Shown: piece by piece, positions 34,921-43,237 of the stretch
Position numbering within the stretch: the first letter of the stretch is position 1
How the letters are laid out: each line of letters begins with the position of its first letter
DNA from: Streptomyces globisporus
GTDB taxonomy: Bacteria > Actinomycetota > Actinomycetes > Streptomycetales > Streptomycetaceae
NCBI GenBank assembly: GCA_014649555.1
Contig: BMTG01000010.1
Span: forward strand, 248,001-312,000
Direction of reading: 5' to 3'
DNA: 64,000 nt
The notes under the pieces: model-generated
Told to the model about the DNA's origin: nothing
The model's database searches: none
The model's input: the letters and a program-made list of their open reading frames with translations, nothing else
Translations under genes and position numbers: made by a program

Positions 34921-35862
34921 ATGACGACGCACACCCTCCGCTCCAAGCGCCGCAGGTCGGCGTTGCGGAACGCGGCCTTCATGTCGCCGTGGCTGATCGG
35001 GTTCTCGTTCTTCTTCGCCTACCCGATGGTCTCGACGGTCTACTTCTCCTTCACCTCGTACGACGGGTTCGGCGCCCCCGCCTTCAACGGCCTGACGAAC
35101 TGGACGTACGTCTTCCGCGACTACCCGATGTTCTGGCCGTCGCTGTGGAACACGCTCTGGCTGGTGCTCGTCGTGGTCACCTGCCGGGTCGTGTTCGGCC
35201 TCGGCATCGGGCTGCTGATCACGAAGATCAAGACGGGTACCGGGGTCTTCCGCACCCTGTTCTACCTGCCCTATCTGGCCCCGCCGGTGGCCGCGACGCT
35301 CGCCTTCGTCTTCCTCCTCAACCCCGGCACCGGGCCGGTCAACGCGATCCTCGGGGACTTCGGACTGCCGACGCCCGGCTGGTTCAACGACGCCTCCTGG
35401 TCCAAGCCGGCGCTCACGATGCTCGCGGTGTGGGGCATCGGGGACCTGATGGTCATCTTCATGGCCTCGCTGCTGGACGTGCCGACCGAGCAGTACGAGG
35501 CGGCGGAGCTGGACGGCGCGTCCGCCTGGCAGAAGTTCCGCTTCGTGACCCTGCCGAACATCTCGCCCATCGTGCTGTTCGCGGTGGTGACGGGCGTCAT
35601 CCAGGCGATGCAGTACTACACACAGCCGCTGGTCGCCGGAAAGGTCGCCTCCGGAGTCATCGGCGGCTCCGGCCAGTCCTTCGAACCCGGCTATCCCGAC
35701 AAGTCGACACTGACGCTTCCGCAGCTCGTCTACAACCTGGGCTTCCAGCGTTTCGACTACGGCGCCGCCTGTGTCGTCGCCCTCGTCCTGTTCGCCCTGG
35801 CCATGGCCTTCACGGCGCTGCTGATGCGGGGCCGCAACAACCTGATCTCGGCGGGTGACTGA
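34921..35862 (+). CDS. csnF: ABC sugar permease CsnF
   Basis: A 313-aa inner-membrane permease with six predicted spans, starting SPWLIGFSFFFAYPMVSTVY. The cytoplasmic EAA loop is EAAELDGASAWQKFRFVTLP, which contacts the ATPase. It starts seven bases after csnE and ends three bases before csnG. No ATP-binding subunit is encoded in the operon; MsiK, shared by several Streptomyces sugar importers, is known to serve CsnEFG. Confidence 0.88.
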   Translation: MTTHTLRSKRRRSALRNAAFMSPWLIGFSFFFAYPMVSTVYFSFTSYDGFGAPAFNGLTNWTYVFRDYPMFWPSLWNTLWLVLVVVTCRVVFGLGIGLLITKIKTGTGVFRTLFYLPYLAPPVAATLAFVFLLNPGTGPVNAILGDFGLPTPGWFNDASWSKPALTMLAVWGIGDLMVIFMASLLDVPTEQYEAAELDGASAWQKFRFVTLPNISPIVLFAVVTGVIQAMQYYTQPLVAGKVASGVIGGSGQSFEPGYPDKSTLTLPQLVYNLGFQRFDYGAACVVALVLFALAMAFTALLMRGRNNLISAGD

Positions 35863-35865
35863 GCC

Positions 35866-36777
35866 ATGACCGACCTCCTCGACCCTGTCCGCAAAGCCGC
35901 TGCCGCCTCCCCGGAGCGCGCCTCGCGCACGCCCGCCGCCCGCACCGCCCGCCGCAAGGCGCTGCTGCACTGGATCGCCGTGCACTCCCTCGGGATCGCC
36001 GCCGCGCTCTTCTTCGTGCTGCCGTTCGTCTTCGTGGTGCTGACCTCGCTGATGAGCGACCAGCAGGCGCTGACCCGCGATCTCACCCCGAACACCTGGG
36101 AGTGGGGCAACTACGAACGGGTCTTCAACACCCCGGGCTTTCTGACCTGGTGGCGCAACACCCTGCTGTACGCGGGCCTCGGCACCGTCCTCACCGTGGT
36201 GTCGTCGATCCCGGTGGCGTACGCGCTGGCGAAGTTCCGCTTCCGGGGCCGCAAGCTGTCGCTGATGCTCGTCATCTCGATGATGATGCTGCCGCCGCAG
36301 GTCGTCATCATCCCGATGTACCTGTTCTGGGCGAAGCAGATGGACCTGTCCGGCACCTTGTGGCCGCTGATCATCCCGATGGCCTTCGGCGACGCGTTCT
36401 CCATCTTCCTGCTGCGGCAGTTCCTGCTGACCATCCCGAACGAATACCTGGACGCCGCGAAGGTCGACGGCTGCGGTGAGTTCCGTACGCTGATGAAGGT
36501 CGTCCTGCCGATGGCCAGGCCGGGGATCGCGGCCATCGCCCTCTTCCAGTTCTTCGCCGCCTGGAACGACTACTTCGGACCACAGATCTACGCCTCGGAG
36601 AACCCGGCCGCCTGGACGCTCAGTTACGGCCTCGAATCCTTCAAGGGCGCACACCACACCGACTGGAACCTGACCATGGCCGCGACCGTTCTGGTCATGG
36701 CCCCCGTGATCGCCGTCTTCTTCTTCGCCCAGAAGGCATTCGTCGAGGGCGTCACACTGACCGGAGTAAAGGGCTGA
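35866..36777 (+). CDS. csnG: ABC sugar permease CsnG
   Basis: A 303-aa second permease subunit, MalG-like. The first span is IAAALFFVLPFVFVVLTSLM after a basic Ala/Arg-rich N-terminus. The EAA-type loop is AAKVDGCGEFRTLMKVVLP, close to the C-terminus, and the end ALKAFVEGVTLTGVKG-like pattern (QKAFVEGVTLTGVKG) is typical of MalG relatives. ATG 35866, three bases after csnF, and one base before csnH: tight operon packing. Confidence 0.88.
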   Translation: MTDLLDPVRKAAAASPERASRTPAARTARRKALLHWIAVHSLGIAAALFFVLPFVFVVLTSLMSDQQALTRDLTPNTWEWGNYERVFNTPGFLTWWRNTLLYAGLGTVLTVVSSIPVAYALAKFRFRGRKLSLMLVISMMMLPPQVVIIPMYLFWAKQMDLSGTLWPLIIPMAFGDAFSIFLLRQFLLTIPNEYLDAAKVDGCGEFRTLMKVVLPMARPGIAAIALFQFFAAWNDYFGPQIYASENPAAWTLSYGLESFKGAHHTDWNLTMAATVLVMAPVIAVFFFAQKAFVEGVTLTGVKG

Positions 36778-36778
36778 C

Positions 36779-38044
36779 ATGAAGCTCGCAGTAGTGGGTG
36801 GCGGGTCCACCTACACCCCTGAACTGATCGACGGATTCGCCCGGCTGCGGGACACGCTGCCGATCGAGGAGCTGGTGCTCGTCGATCCCGCGGCCGACCG
36901 CCTGGAGCTGGTCTCCGGACTCGCCCGGCGGATCTTCGCCAAGCAGGACCACGCGGGGAAGATCACGACGACCACCGACATCGACGCGGGCGTCGCCGAC
37001 GCCGACGCGGTGCTGCTCCAGCTGCGCGTCGGCGGACAGGCCGCGCGCAACCAGGACGAGACCTGGCCGCTGGAGTGCGGCTGCGTCGGCCAGGAGACCA
37101 CCGGCGCCGGCGGCCTCGCCAAGGCGCTGCGCACCGTGCCGGTCGTCCTGGACATCGCCGAGCGGGTCCGCCGCACCAACCCGGACGCCTGGATCATCGA
37201 CTTCACCAACCCGGTCGGCATCGTCACCCGCGCCCTCCTCCAGGCCGGGCACAAGGCGGTCGGCCTGTGCAACGTGGCGATCGGCTTCCAGCGGAAGTTC
37301 GCCCGGTTGCTGGAGGTGGAGCCGGGCCAGGTGCATCTCGACCATGTCGGGCTCAACCATCTGAGCTGGGAGCTGGGGGTGCGCCTCGGCGGCCCGGACG
37401 GCGAGAACGTCCTGCCGAAGCTGCTCGCGGAGCACGGCGACGCCATCGCGGACGACCTCCACATGCCACGCGAGCTGGTGGACCGGCTCGGCGTCGTCCC
37501 CTCCTACTACCTGCGCTACTTCTACGCCCACGACGAGGTGGTGAGGGAGCTCGGCACCAAGCCCTCCCGGGCCGCCGAGGTCGCGGCGATGGAGAAGGAA
37601 CTGCTCGCGATGTACGGCGACCCGGCGCTCGACGAGAAGCCCGAGCTGCTCGCCAAGCGCGGCGGCGCGTTCTACTCCGAGGCGGCCGTGGACCTGGCGG
37701 CCTCACTGCTGGGCGACGGCGGCTCCCCCGTCCAGGTGGTCAACACGTACAACGACGGGACCCTGCCGTTCCTCCCGGACGACGCGGTGATCGAGGTGCA
37801 GGCCCGGGTCGGCCGCGACGGCGCCACACCGCTGGCCGTCCCGGCGCTGGACCCGCTGTACGCCGGCCTCATCGCCAACGTCACGGCGTACGAGGACCTC
37901 GCCCTGGAAGCCGCGCTGCGCGGGGGCCGGGACCGGGTCTTCAAGGCGTTGCTCGCCCACCCGCTGATCGGCCAGTTCGACTACGCCGAGGGCCTCACCG
38001 ACCGGCTGATCGCCCACAACCGGGAGCACCTGGCGTGGGCGTGA
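36779..38044 (+). CDS. csnH: GH4-family glycosidase CsnH
   Basis: A 421-aa NAD- and metal-dependent glycosidase-like enzyme. The Rossmann motif is KLAVVGGGSTYTPELIDGF at the N-terminus. The metal-binding Cys is in GLCNVAIGF and the His in GLNHLSWELG; DFTNPVGIVTRALLQ is a conserved substrate-site segment. GH4 enzymes cleave glycosides, often 6-phosphorylated, by an oxidation-elimination route. In this operon it would process imported glucosamine oligosaccharides, possibly after phosphorylation by CsnK. That order is inference. One base separates it from csnG; its stop overlaps csnK. Confidence 0.85.
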   Translation: MKLAVVGGGSTYTPELIDGFARLRDTLPIEELVLVDPAADRLELVSGLARRIFAKQDHAGKITTTTDIDAGVADADAVLLQLRVGGQAARNQDETWPLECGCVGQETTGAGGLAKALRTVPVVLDIAERVRRTNPDAWIIDFTNPVGIVTRALLQAGHKAVGLCNVAIGFQRKFARLLEVEPGQVHLDHVGLNHLSWELGVRLGGPDGENVLPKLLAEHGDAIADDLHMPRELVDRLGVVPSYYLRYFYAHDEVVRELGTKPSRAAEVAAMEKELLAMYGDPALDEKPELLAKRGGAFYSEAAVDLAASLLGDGGSPVQVVNTYNDGTLPFLPDDAVIEVQARVGRDGATPLAVPALDPLYAGLIANVTAYEDLALEAALRGGRDRVFKALLAHPLIGQFDYAEGLTDRLIAHNREHLAWA

Positions 38045-39009
38045 GCGTGTCGGTCGTCGCCATCGACGCGGGCAACAGCAAGACCGATGTGGCACTGATC
38101 GGCGAGGACGGAACCGTGCTGGCCACGGCGCGCGGCGGCGGTTTCCAGCCGCCCGTGATCGGGGTGGAGGCGGCGGTCGACGTGCTGGCCGGGGTGCTGG
38201 AGCGGGCGGTCGCGGAGCTGCCCGCTCCGCCCGTCCTCTCCGGTCATGTCTCCGCTTGTCTGGCCAACGCCGACCTGCCGGTCGAAGAGGCCGAGTTGGC
38301 CGCAGCTCTGGAGTCGCGAGGGTGGGGCTCCTCGGTGGAGGTGCGCAACGACACCTTCGCGATCCTGCGCGCCGGGGTGGACGAGCCCCGGGGCGTCGCG
38401 GTGGTGTGCGGGGCAGGGATCAACTGCGTGGGTATGACCCCGGACGGGCGGACCGCCCGCTTCCCCGCGATCGGGCGGATCTCCGGTGACTGGGGCGGCG
38501 GTTCGGGGCTTGCGGACGAGGCGCTGTGGTTCGCCGCGCGCGCCGAGGACGGACGGGGCGAGGCTTCGGAGCTGGCCCGCGCGCTGCCGCGCCATTTCGG
38601 GCTCGACTCGATGTACGGGCTGATCGAGGCGCTGCACCGGGGTGTTGTCCCGTCGGCACGGCGGCACGAGCTGACGCCGGTGCTGTTCGCCACGGCGGAG
38701 GCCGGGGACCCGGTGGCGGCCGCGCTGGTGAAGCGGCAGGCGCACGAGGTGGTGGCGATGGCCGCGGTCGCCCTGGACCGCCTCGGTCTGCTGGAGGAGG
38801 AGGTTCCGGTGCTGCTGGGCGGCAGTGTGCTGGCCGCGCGGCACCCGCAGCTCAACGACCGGATCGCCGCGCTGCTGGCGGCCCGCGCCCCGAAGGCCGA
38901 GGTGCGCGTCGTGTCCGAGCCGCCGGTACTGGGCGCGGCGCTGCTGGGCCTGGACCGGACGGGCGCGGGTCCGGAGGTCCACCGGAGGCTGCGCGCGCGG
39001 TACGCCTGA
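38041..39009 (+). CDS. csnK: BadF/BcrAD-type sugar kinase CsnK
   Basis: A 322-aa kinase of the BadF/BadG/BcrA/BcrD ATPase superfamily, close to N-acetylglucosamine kinases. The phosphate-1 motif is VAIDAGNSKTDVALIGEDG; the middle has VCGAGINCVGMTPDGR and G-R-I-S-G-D-W-G-G-G-S-G-L, the N-acetylglucosamine-kinase-type loop; VLLGGSVL is the adenosine motif. GTG 38041 overlaps the csnH stop by four bases (GTGA); GTG 38047 is an alternative. It likely phosphorylates glucosamine or its oligomers for entry into amino-sugar metabolism. It is the last gene of the operon, followed by a strong terminator. Confidence 0.85.
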   Translation: MSVSVVAIDAGNSKTDVALIGEDGTVLATARGGGFQPPVIGVEAAVDVLAGVLERAVAELPAPPVLSGHVSACLANADLPVEEAELAAALESRGWGSSVEVRNDTFAILRAGVDEPRGVAVVCGAGINCVGMTPDGRTARFPAIGRISGDWGGGSGLADEALWFAARAEDGRGEASELARALPRHFGLDSMYGLIEALHRGVVPSARRHELTPVLFATAEAGDPVAAALVKRQAHEVVAMAAVALDRLGLLEEEVPVLLGGSVLAARHPQLNDRIAALLAARAPKAEVRVVSEPPVLGAALLGLDRTGAGPEVHRRLRARYA

Positions 39010-39050
39010 GGGTTCCGGTACACCGCTCGTCGGGGAAACGCCGCGGAAAC

Positions 39051-39079
39051 GTCCCTCCACGCAGACCGCGTGGAGGGAC
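39051..39079. terminator. Hairpin terminator of the csn operon
   Basis: GTCCCTCCACGC (39051-39062) pairs perfectly with GCGTGGAGGGAC (39068-39079) around a 5-base loop, 41 bases after csnK. Confidence 0.9.
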
Positions 39080-39320
39080 GCCTCTCGTTCGCGCCTCGTT
39101 CGCTCCTCGTACGGGTGAACGACTGGCGTACGAGGGGCGCGAGGGAACCGATCGGGGTTCTGGAACGTGTACCTGATGGGAAGCCCGTTCGCTTATGGGG
39201 ATGTATCCGGGCACGTTGTGCTGCTTGCCTTGATCGGCCGCGTCCGCCCTGATCGAATGCGGGGACTGATGACGGGGACAGGACGGGGACCCAACTGTCA
39301 GTGACCGAGGGGGAGGTCGA
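39080..39320. other. Intergenic region between csn operon and the signalling island
   Basis: No gene is seen. With the terminator it makes a 311-base gap. A second hairpin lies at 39102-39138: GCTCCTCGTACG pairs with CGTACGAGGGGC (one wobble) around 13 bases. A GGGAGG site at 39311-39316 serves the next start. The promoter of the seven-gene island should lie between about 39140 and 39300; I found no clear consensus boxes. Confidence 0.5.
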
Positions 39321-40706
39321 GTGACACACCCGCCGAGCGGCGGCTCGCAGACGCTGCGTACGCCGGACCCGGTGTCCGGGACGGTCGGCGTGCCCGCACA
39401 GCGCACCACGTGGACCACGCAGGCGCAGCGCCTGCGTGCCGTGGCGACCACCGAGCCCGGCCGGCTCCAGATCATCGGGGCCGTCCTGGCCCTGCTGGTC
39501 GTCGCGTTCGGCGCGGTGACCACGCTGGAGATATCGCAGCGGGCCTCCTCGGCCGACGACGTGGTCAGCCGCAGCCAGCCGCTCAGCGCCGACGCGGCGG
39601 ACATCTACCGCTTCCTGGCGGACGCGGACACCACGGCGGCCAGTGGGTTCCTCGCGGGGGCGCAGGAGCCCGAGGCGGTGCAGGAGCAGTATCGCAAGGA
39701 CATCGAGGAGGCGGCCCGGCTGCTGGTGAAGGCGTCGGGGAGCACCGACTCCGCCAGTGCGTCCAGCCGGGAGATAGCCACCCTCAACAAGCTGCTCCCG
39801 GTGTACACGGGCCTGATCGAGCGCGCCCGCGCCAACAACCGCCAGGGCCTGCCGCTGGGCGGCGCCTATCTCCGGTACGCCAACCAGAAGATGACCGGCG
39901 AGATGCTCCCCGCCGCCGAGCGGCTGTACGCGGCGGAGACGGGGCGGCTGGAGAGCGACTCGGCCGACGCCCGGCAGTGGCCGCTGTGGTCGATCGGCGC
40001 CGGGATCGTCGTGCTGGGCGCGCTGGGGTGGATGCAGCGGCGCACCTACCGCCGGACGAACCGGGTGCTGAACCACGGGCTGCTGGCGGCGACGGCCGCC
40101 GCCTCGGTGGTGGTGCTCTGGCTGGCCGTGGGGCACACGGTGGCGCGCGCGGAGCTGCGGTCGGCGATGGTGCACGGGCAGGAGTCGCTGGATGTCCTCA
40201 ACGACGCCCGGATCAACTCCCTGAAGGCACGTGCCAACGAGAACCTCACCTTGGTGGCGCGGGGCGCGGTGCTGACGCCCGACGGCTCCGCCGACCAGTA
40301 CGAGGCGGACTACGGCTCGGGGATGAAGGCGCTGAAGGCGCAGCTGGAGAAGGCCGAGCGGCTCGCGGACGACGACAGCGGGAGCGCGCCGGTGGCCACG
40401 GCGGCGGACGGCGTGGCGCAGTGGCAGGCGCGGCACCGGGAGGCCCGGGCCACGGACGACCGGGGCGACTACGACGGCGCGCTGGCGCAGATCATCGGGA
40501 CGGAGAAATCCACCGGGCAGTCCTTCCAGCAGGTGGACGCCGCGCTGGAGAAGGCGCTCGCCCATGAGCAGGGCGAGTTCGCCTCGGCGGCGAAGGACGG
40601 GCGCGGGGCCCTGCGGGGCCTGCCGACCGGCGCCGCGGCCCTGGCGGTGCTGGGGGCCGTCGCCGTCATCGTCGGGGTCAACCGCAGGCTCTCGGAGTAC
40701 CGGTGA
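39321..40706 (+). CDS. glnX: GlnX-like membrane protein
   Basis: A 461-aa membrane protein. Four spans are visible: IIGAVLALLVVAFGAVTTL (about 50-70), SIGAGIVVLGALGW (about 215), LLAATAAASVVVLWLAVGH (about 250) and ALAVLGAVAVIVGVNR near the C-terminus. Two helical extracytoplasmic domains lie between them, like a sensor four-helix bundle. The gene precedes glnH and is in one island with pknG, as in mycobacteria, where GlnX passes the amino-acid signal bound by GlnH to PknG. Identification rests on that order and on topology. GTG 39321 has GGGAGG at the right distance. Confidence 0.75.
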   Translation: MTHPPSGGSQTLRTPDPVSGTVGVPAQRTTWTTQAQRLRAVATTEPGRLQIIGAVLALLVVAFGAVTTLEISQRASSADDVVSRSQPLSADAADIYRFLADADTTAASGFLAGAQEPEAVQEQYRKDIEEAARLLVKASGSTDSASASSREIATLNKLLPVYTGLIERARANNRQGLPLGGAYLRYANQKMTGEMLPAAERLYAAETGRLESDSADARQWPLWSIGAGIVVLGALGWMQRRTYRRTNRVLNHGLLAATAAASVVVLWLAVGHTVARAELRSAMVHGQESLDVLNDARINSLKARANENLTLVARGAVLTPDGSADQYEADYGSGMKALKAQLEKAERLADDDSGSAPVATAADGVAQWQARHREARATDDRGDYDGALAQIIGTEKSTGQSFQQVDAALEKALAHEQGEFASAAKDGRGALRGLPTGAAALAVLGAVAVIVGVNRRLSEYR

Positions 40707-40717
40707 GAGGGGCAGCG

Positions 40718-41752
40718 ATGAGCAGGTCGAAGGACCGGCCCGGGCGCGGCGGCCTGCGCGGCTGGGGCGGGGTGACGGGGATGGCGGTGGCGTGCGCGGT
40801 CACCGCCGCGGTCACGCTGCTGCCGCTGGCCCACCACAACGGCGGATCGGCCGGGGCGGGCACCTCGGGCGGGGTGATGACGGCCGACCGGACCCGGGCC
40901 GAGGCGTGCACGGAGCCGGAGGCGAGCCTGCCCGCGTCCGGCTCCGACGGGCCGAACATCGACAGGATCAAGGAGCGCGGCAAGCTGATAGCGGGCGTCG
41001 ACCAGAACAGCTTCCGCTGGGGCTACCGCAATCCGGAGAGCGGGGCTCTGGAGGGGTTCGACATCGATCTGGTGCGGGCCATCGCCGACGACCTCCTGGG
41101 CGACCCGGACGCGGTGATCTTCCGGGCCATCCCCACCAACCAGCGCATCGCCGCCCTGGAGAACGACCGGGTCGACGTCGTCGTGCGGACGATGACGATC
41201 AACTGCAAGCGGCTGGAGCAGGTCTCCTTCTCCACCGCCTACTTCCAGGCAGGACAGCAGGTGCTCGCCCCGAAGGAGTCGCCGATCACCGGCTACGACT
41301 CCTCGCTGAAGGGCAAGCGGGTCTGCTCGGCCGAGGGCTCGACGGCGTACGAGGCGCTGGAGGAGAAGTCCTTCGGGGCGCTCTACAAGGACGACTTCGA
41401 CGGCACAGAGCGCGACCCGGACCGGCTGACCGTGCCCAACCAGCTGGACTGCCTGGTGCGGCTCCAGCTCGGCGAGGTCGACGCGGTCGTCACGGACAAC
41501 GCCCTGGCGGCCGGGCAGGCGGCGCAGGACCCGGCGGTGGAGCTCAAGGGGAAGGACCCGTTCACCACGGAGTACTACGGCGTCGCCACGAAGAAGGGCT
41601 CCGACGATCTGGTGGCCCGGGTCAACAAGGTCCTCGTCGACTACCGGGCGGGCGGCAAGGACAGCGCCTGGATGCGGTCCTACGAGAAGTGGCTGGCGAC
41701 CGGCCTGCCCGGGATCACCGCACCGCCCGCCCCCAAGTACCGCACCGACTGA
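40718..41752 (+). CDS. glnH: GlnH-like amino-acid binding protein
   Basis: A 344-aa polar-amino-acid binding protein of the family-3 solute-binding type. One N-terminal hydrophobic segment (VTGMAVACAVTAAVTLLPLA) is followed by RIKERGKLIAGVDQNSFRWG, then G-F-D-I-D-L-V-R-A-I-A, NDRVDVVVRTMTI and the ligand-loop region FSTAYFQAGQQVLAPK. Mycobacterial GlnH is a lipoprotein that binds aspartate and glutamate; here the AVAC segment is a poor lipobox, so a membrane anchor is equally likely. ATG 40718 (GAGAGGGG upstream) is chosen over GTG 40703, which overlaps the glnX stop. No transporter permease is nearby, in line with a sensory role. Confidence 0.82.
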   Translation: MSRSKDRPGRGGLRGWGGVTGMAVACAVTAAVTLLPLAHHNGGSAGAGTSGGVMTADRTRAEACTEPEASLPASGSDGPNIDRIKERGKLIAGVDQNSFRWGYRNPESGALEGFDIDLVRAIADDLLGDPDAVIFRAIPTNQRIAALENDRVDVVVRTMTINCKRLEQVSFSTAYFQAGQQVLAPKESPITGYDSSLKGKRVCSAEGSTAYEALEEKSFGALYKDDFDGTERDPDRLTVPNQLDCLVRLQLGEVDAVVTDNALAAGQAAQDPAVELKGKDPFTTEYYGVATKKGSDDLVARVNKVLVDYRAGGKDSAWMRSYEKWLATGLPGITAPPAPKYRTD

Positions 41753-41884
41753 CCCCGCGGCACCTGCGCCGCGGCACCGTGCACCACAGCAGCGAACCGA
41801 CCGGAACGAGCGGGCCGGAGCAGACCGAAGCAGACCGATCCCGCCGGGCCCTCCGGCCCTGCGGGGAGAGCGGAGAGGTGATCG

Positions 41885-43237
41885 ATGGGCGTCGCGGGAT
41901 CCTTCCCCAGCTTCGCGGGGAGGCCCCCCGGACCGGTCATGGACCGGGAGGAGGCGGACCGTGCGCTGGCCCGGCTCGGGGCGGAGCACGAGGCCATCGA
42001 GACCTCGCTCCTCGCGCTCCAGGACCATGCCGGGCGCCGGCTCCTGGAGGGCGCCGAGCTGACCGGCGTCACCCGGGAGCGCTGGGCCTCGACCGAGCAG
42101 TCGATCACCCTCCTGTGGGGGTATTTCGACGCGTACGCGGGGGCGCTGTCCGAGGCCCGCGAGATCCGTGCGCGCCGCCGCCATCCGAACCGGGAGGACC
42201 TCTCCGCGCTGACCGAGCTGCTGCGCGGCGAGTCGGTCACCGTCGCCAATCCGGGTGCGGTGCCGCCGCCTTCGGCCGACGGTCCGGCCCGGCTCTCCGA
42301 GCGGTTCTCGCTCCAGGAGCTGGTCGCCCGGATGAACGAGCTGTACGCCAGGTCCCTGGACATGGTCGTCGCCTCCGACTCCGTCTGGTCGGCGCTGCCC
42401 GCCCGGATCGACCTGCTCGCGGCCGAGCTGCACCGGACGCGTTCGCTGGCGCACTCGGTGGGGGTGCGGCCCGGTGAGCACCCGGCCGGGGACGATCTGG
42501 CGGAGATCACCGAGGAGCTGACGACGCTGCGGGTACAGGTGATCTCGGACCCGCTGGCGTTCTGGCTGCCGGGTCCCGGCAGCGCCGCGCCCGGCGGCGG
42601 CCGCCCCGACACCTCGCGCTACGACCGGGCCGCCCGCGCCCTGGAGGACGTACGGCGCGAGATCGAGGCGGTGCTCGCGGTCCGGCAGGACGCGGAGGCG
42701 CGCCTGGTGCGGCTGCGGGACGTGCTCTCACGGGCCGACCGCACCCTGACGGAGGCGCGGGCGGCGCGCGGCGAGGTGCTGGCGAAGATCGCCGCATCCG
42801 AGGTGCCCGCGGTCAGCGGTCCGCCGACCGCTCTCCAGGAGCGTCTGGCGACCGCCTCCGACCACCGCCGGCACGCCCAGTGGCACCGGCTGTCGCCGCT
42901 GCTGGAGGCCTTGGAGCAGGAGGCCGAGGACGAACTGCTGCGTGCCCGTGAGTCGTTGACCTCGGTGACCGCGCCGCTGGCGGTCCGCGCCGAGCTGCGC
43001 GGCCGGCTCGACGCGTACAAGGCGAAGGTGGCCCGGCACGGCCTGGCGGAGGATCCGCTGCTGATCGAGCGGTACGACGCGGCGCGCCGCATGCTGTGGA
43101 GTGCGCCGTGCGATCTGCGGGTCGCCGAGCAGGCCGTCCTGCGTTACCAGCACGCGGTCGCGGAGTCGCTGCCGTCGCGCCGGCCCGACGGACCACAGGG
43201 TGGGCAAGGCGCGGGCGAACAGGGGGAATCACGATGA
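41885..43237 (+). CDS. Coiled-coil protein of the PknG island
   Basis: A 450-aa soluble, mainly helical protein without a recognised domain. Long heptad-like segments occur around residues 20-90 (ADRALARLGAEHEAIETSLL), 150-200 and 240-420 (ALEDVRREIEAVLAVRQDAE; LSPLLEALEQEAEDELLRAR). The C-terminal 15 residues are Gly/Gln-rich and disordered. ATG 41885 has GAGAGG upstream; ATG 41939 is a possible alternative. Its stop overlaps the pknG start (ATGA), so the two are translationally coupled. Likely a scaffold or partner of the kinase, from position only. Confidence 0.65.
   Translation: MGVAGSFPSFAGRPPGPVMDREEADRALARLGAEHEAIETSLLALQDHAGRRLLEGAELTGVTRERWASTEQSITLLWGYFDAYAGALSEAREIRARRRHPNREDLSALTELLRGESVTVANPGAVPPPSADGPARLSERFSLQELVARMNELYARSLDMVVASDSVWSALPARIDLLAAELHRTRSLAHSVGVRPGEHPAGDDLAEITEELTTLRVQVISDPLAFWLPGPGSAAPGGGRPDTSRYDRAARALEDVRREIEAVLAVRQDAEARLVRLRDVLSRADRTLTEARAARGEVLAKIAASEVPAVSGPPTALQERLATASDHRRHAQWHRLSPLLEALEQEAEDELLRARESLTSVTAPLAVRAELRGRLDAYKAKVARHGLAEDPLLIERYDAARRMLWSAPCDLRVAEQAVLRYQHAVAESLPSRRPDGPQGGQGAGEQGESR

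Noticed and set aside
32284-39009. Generic glucose or xylose ROK-controlled uptake operon
   Set aside because: The exact order of ROK regulator, binding protein, two permeases, GH4 enzyme and BadF-type kinase fits the known csnR-K chitosan operon better.
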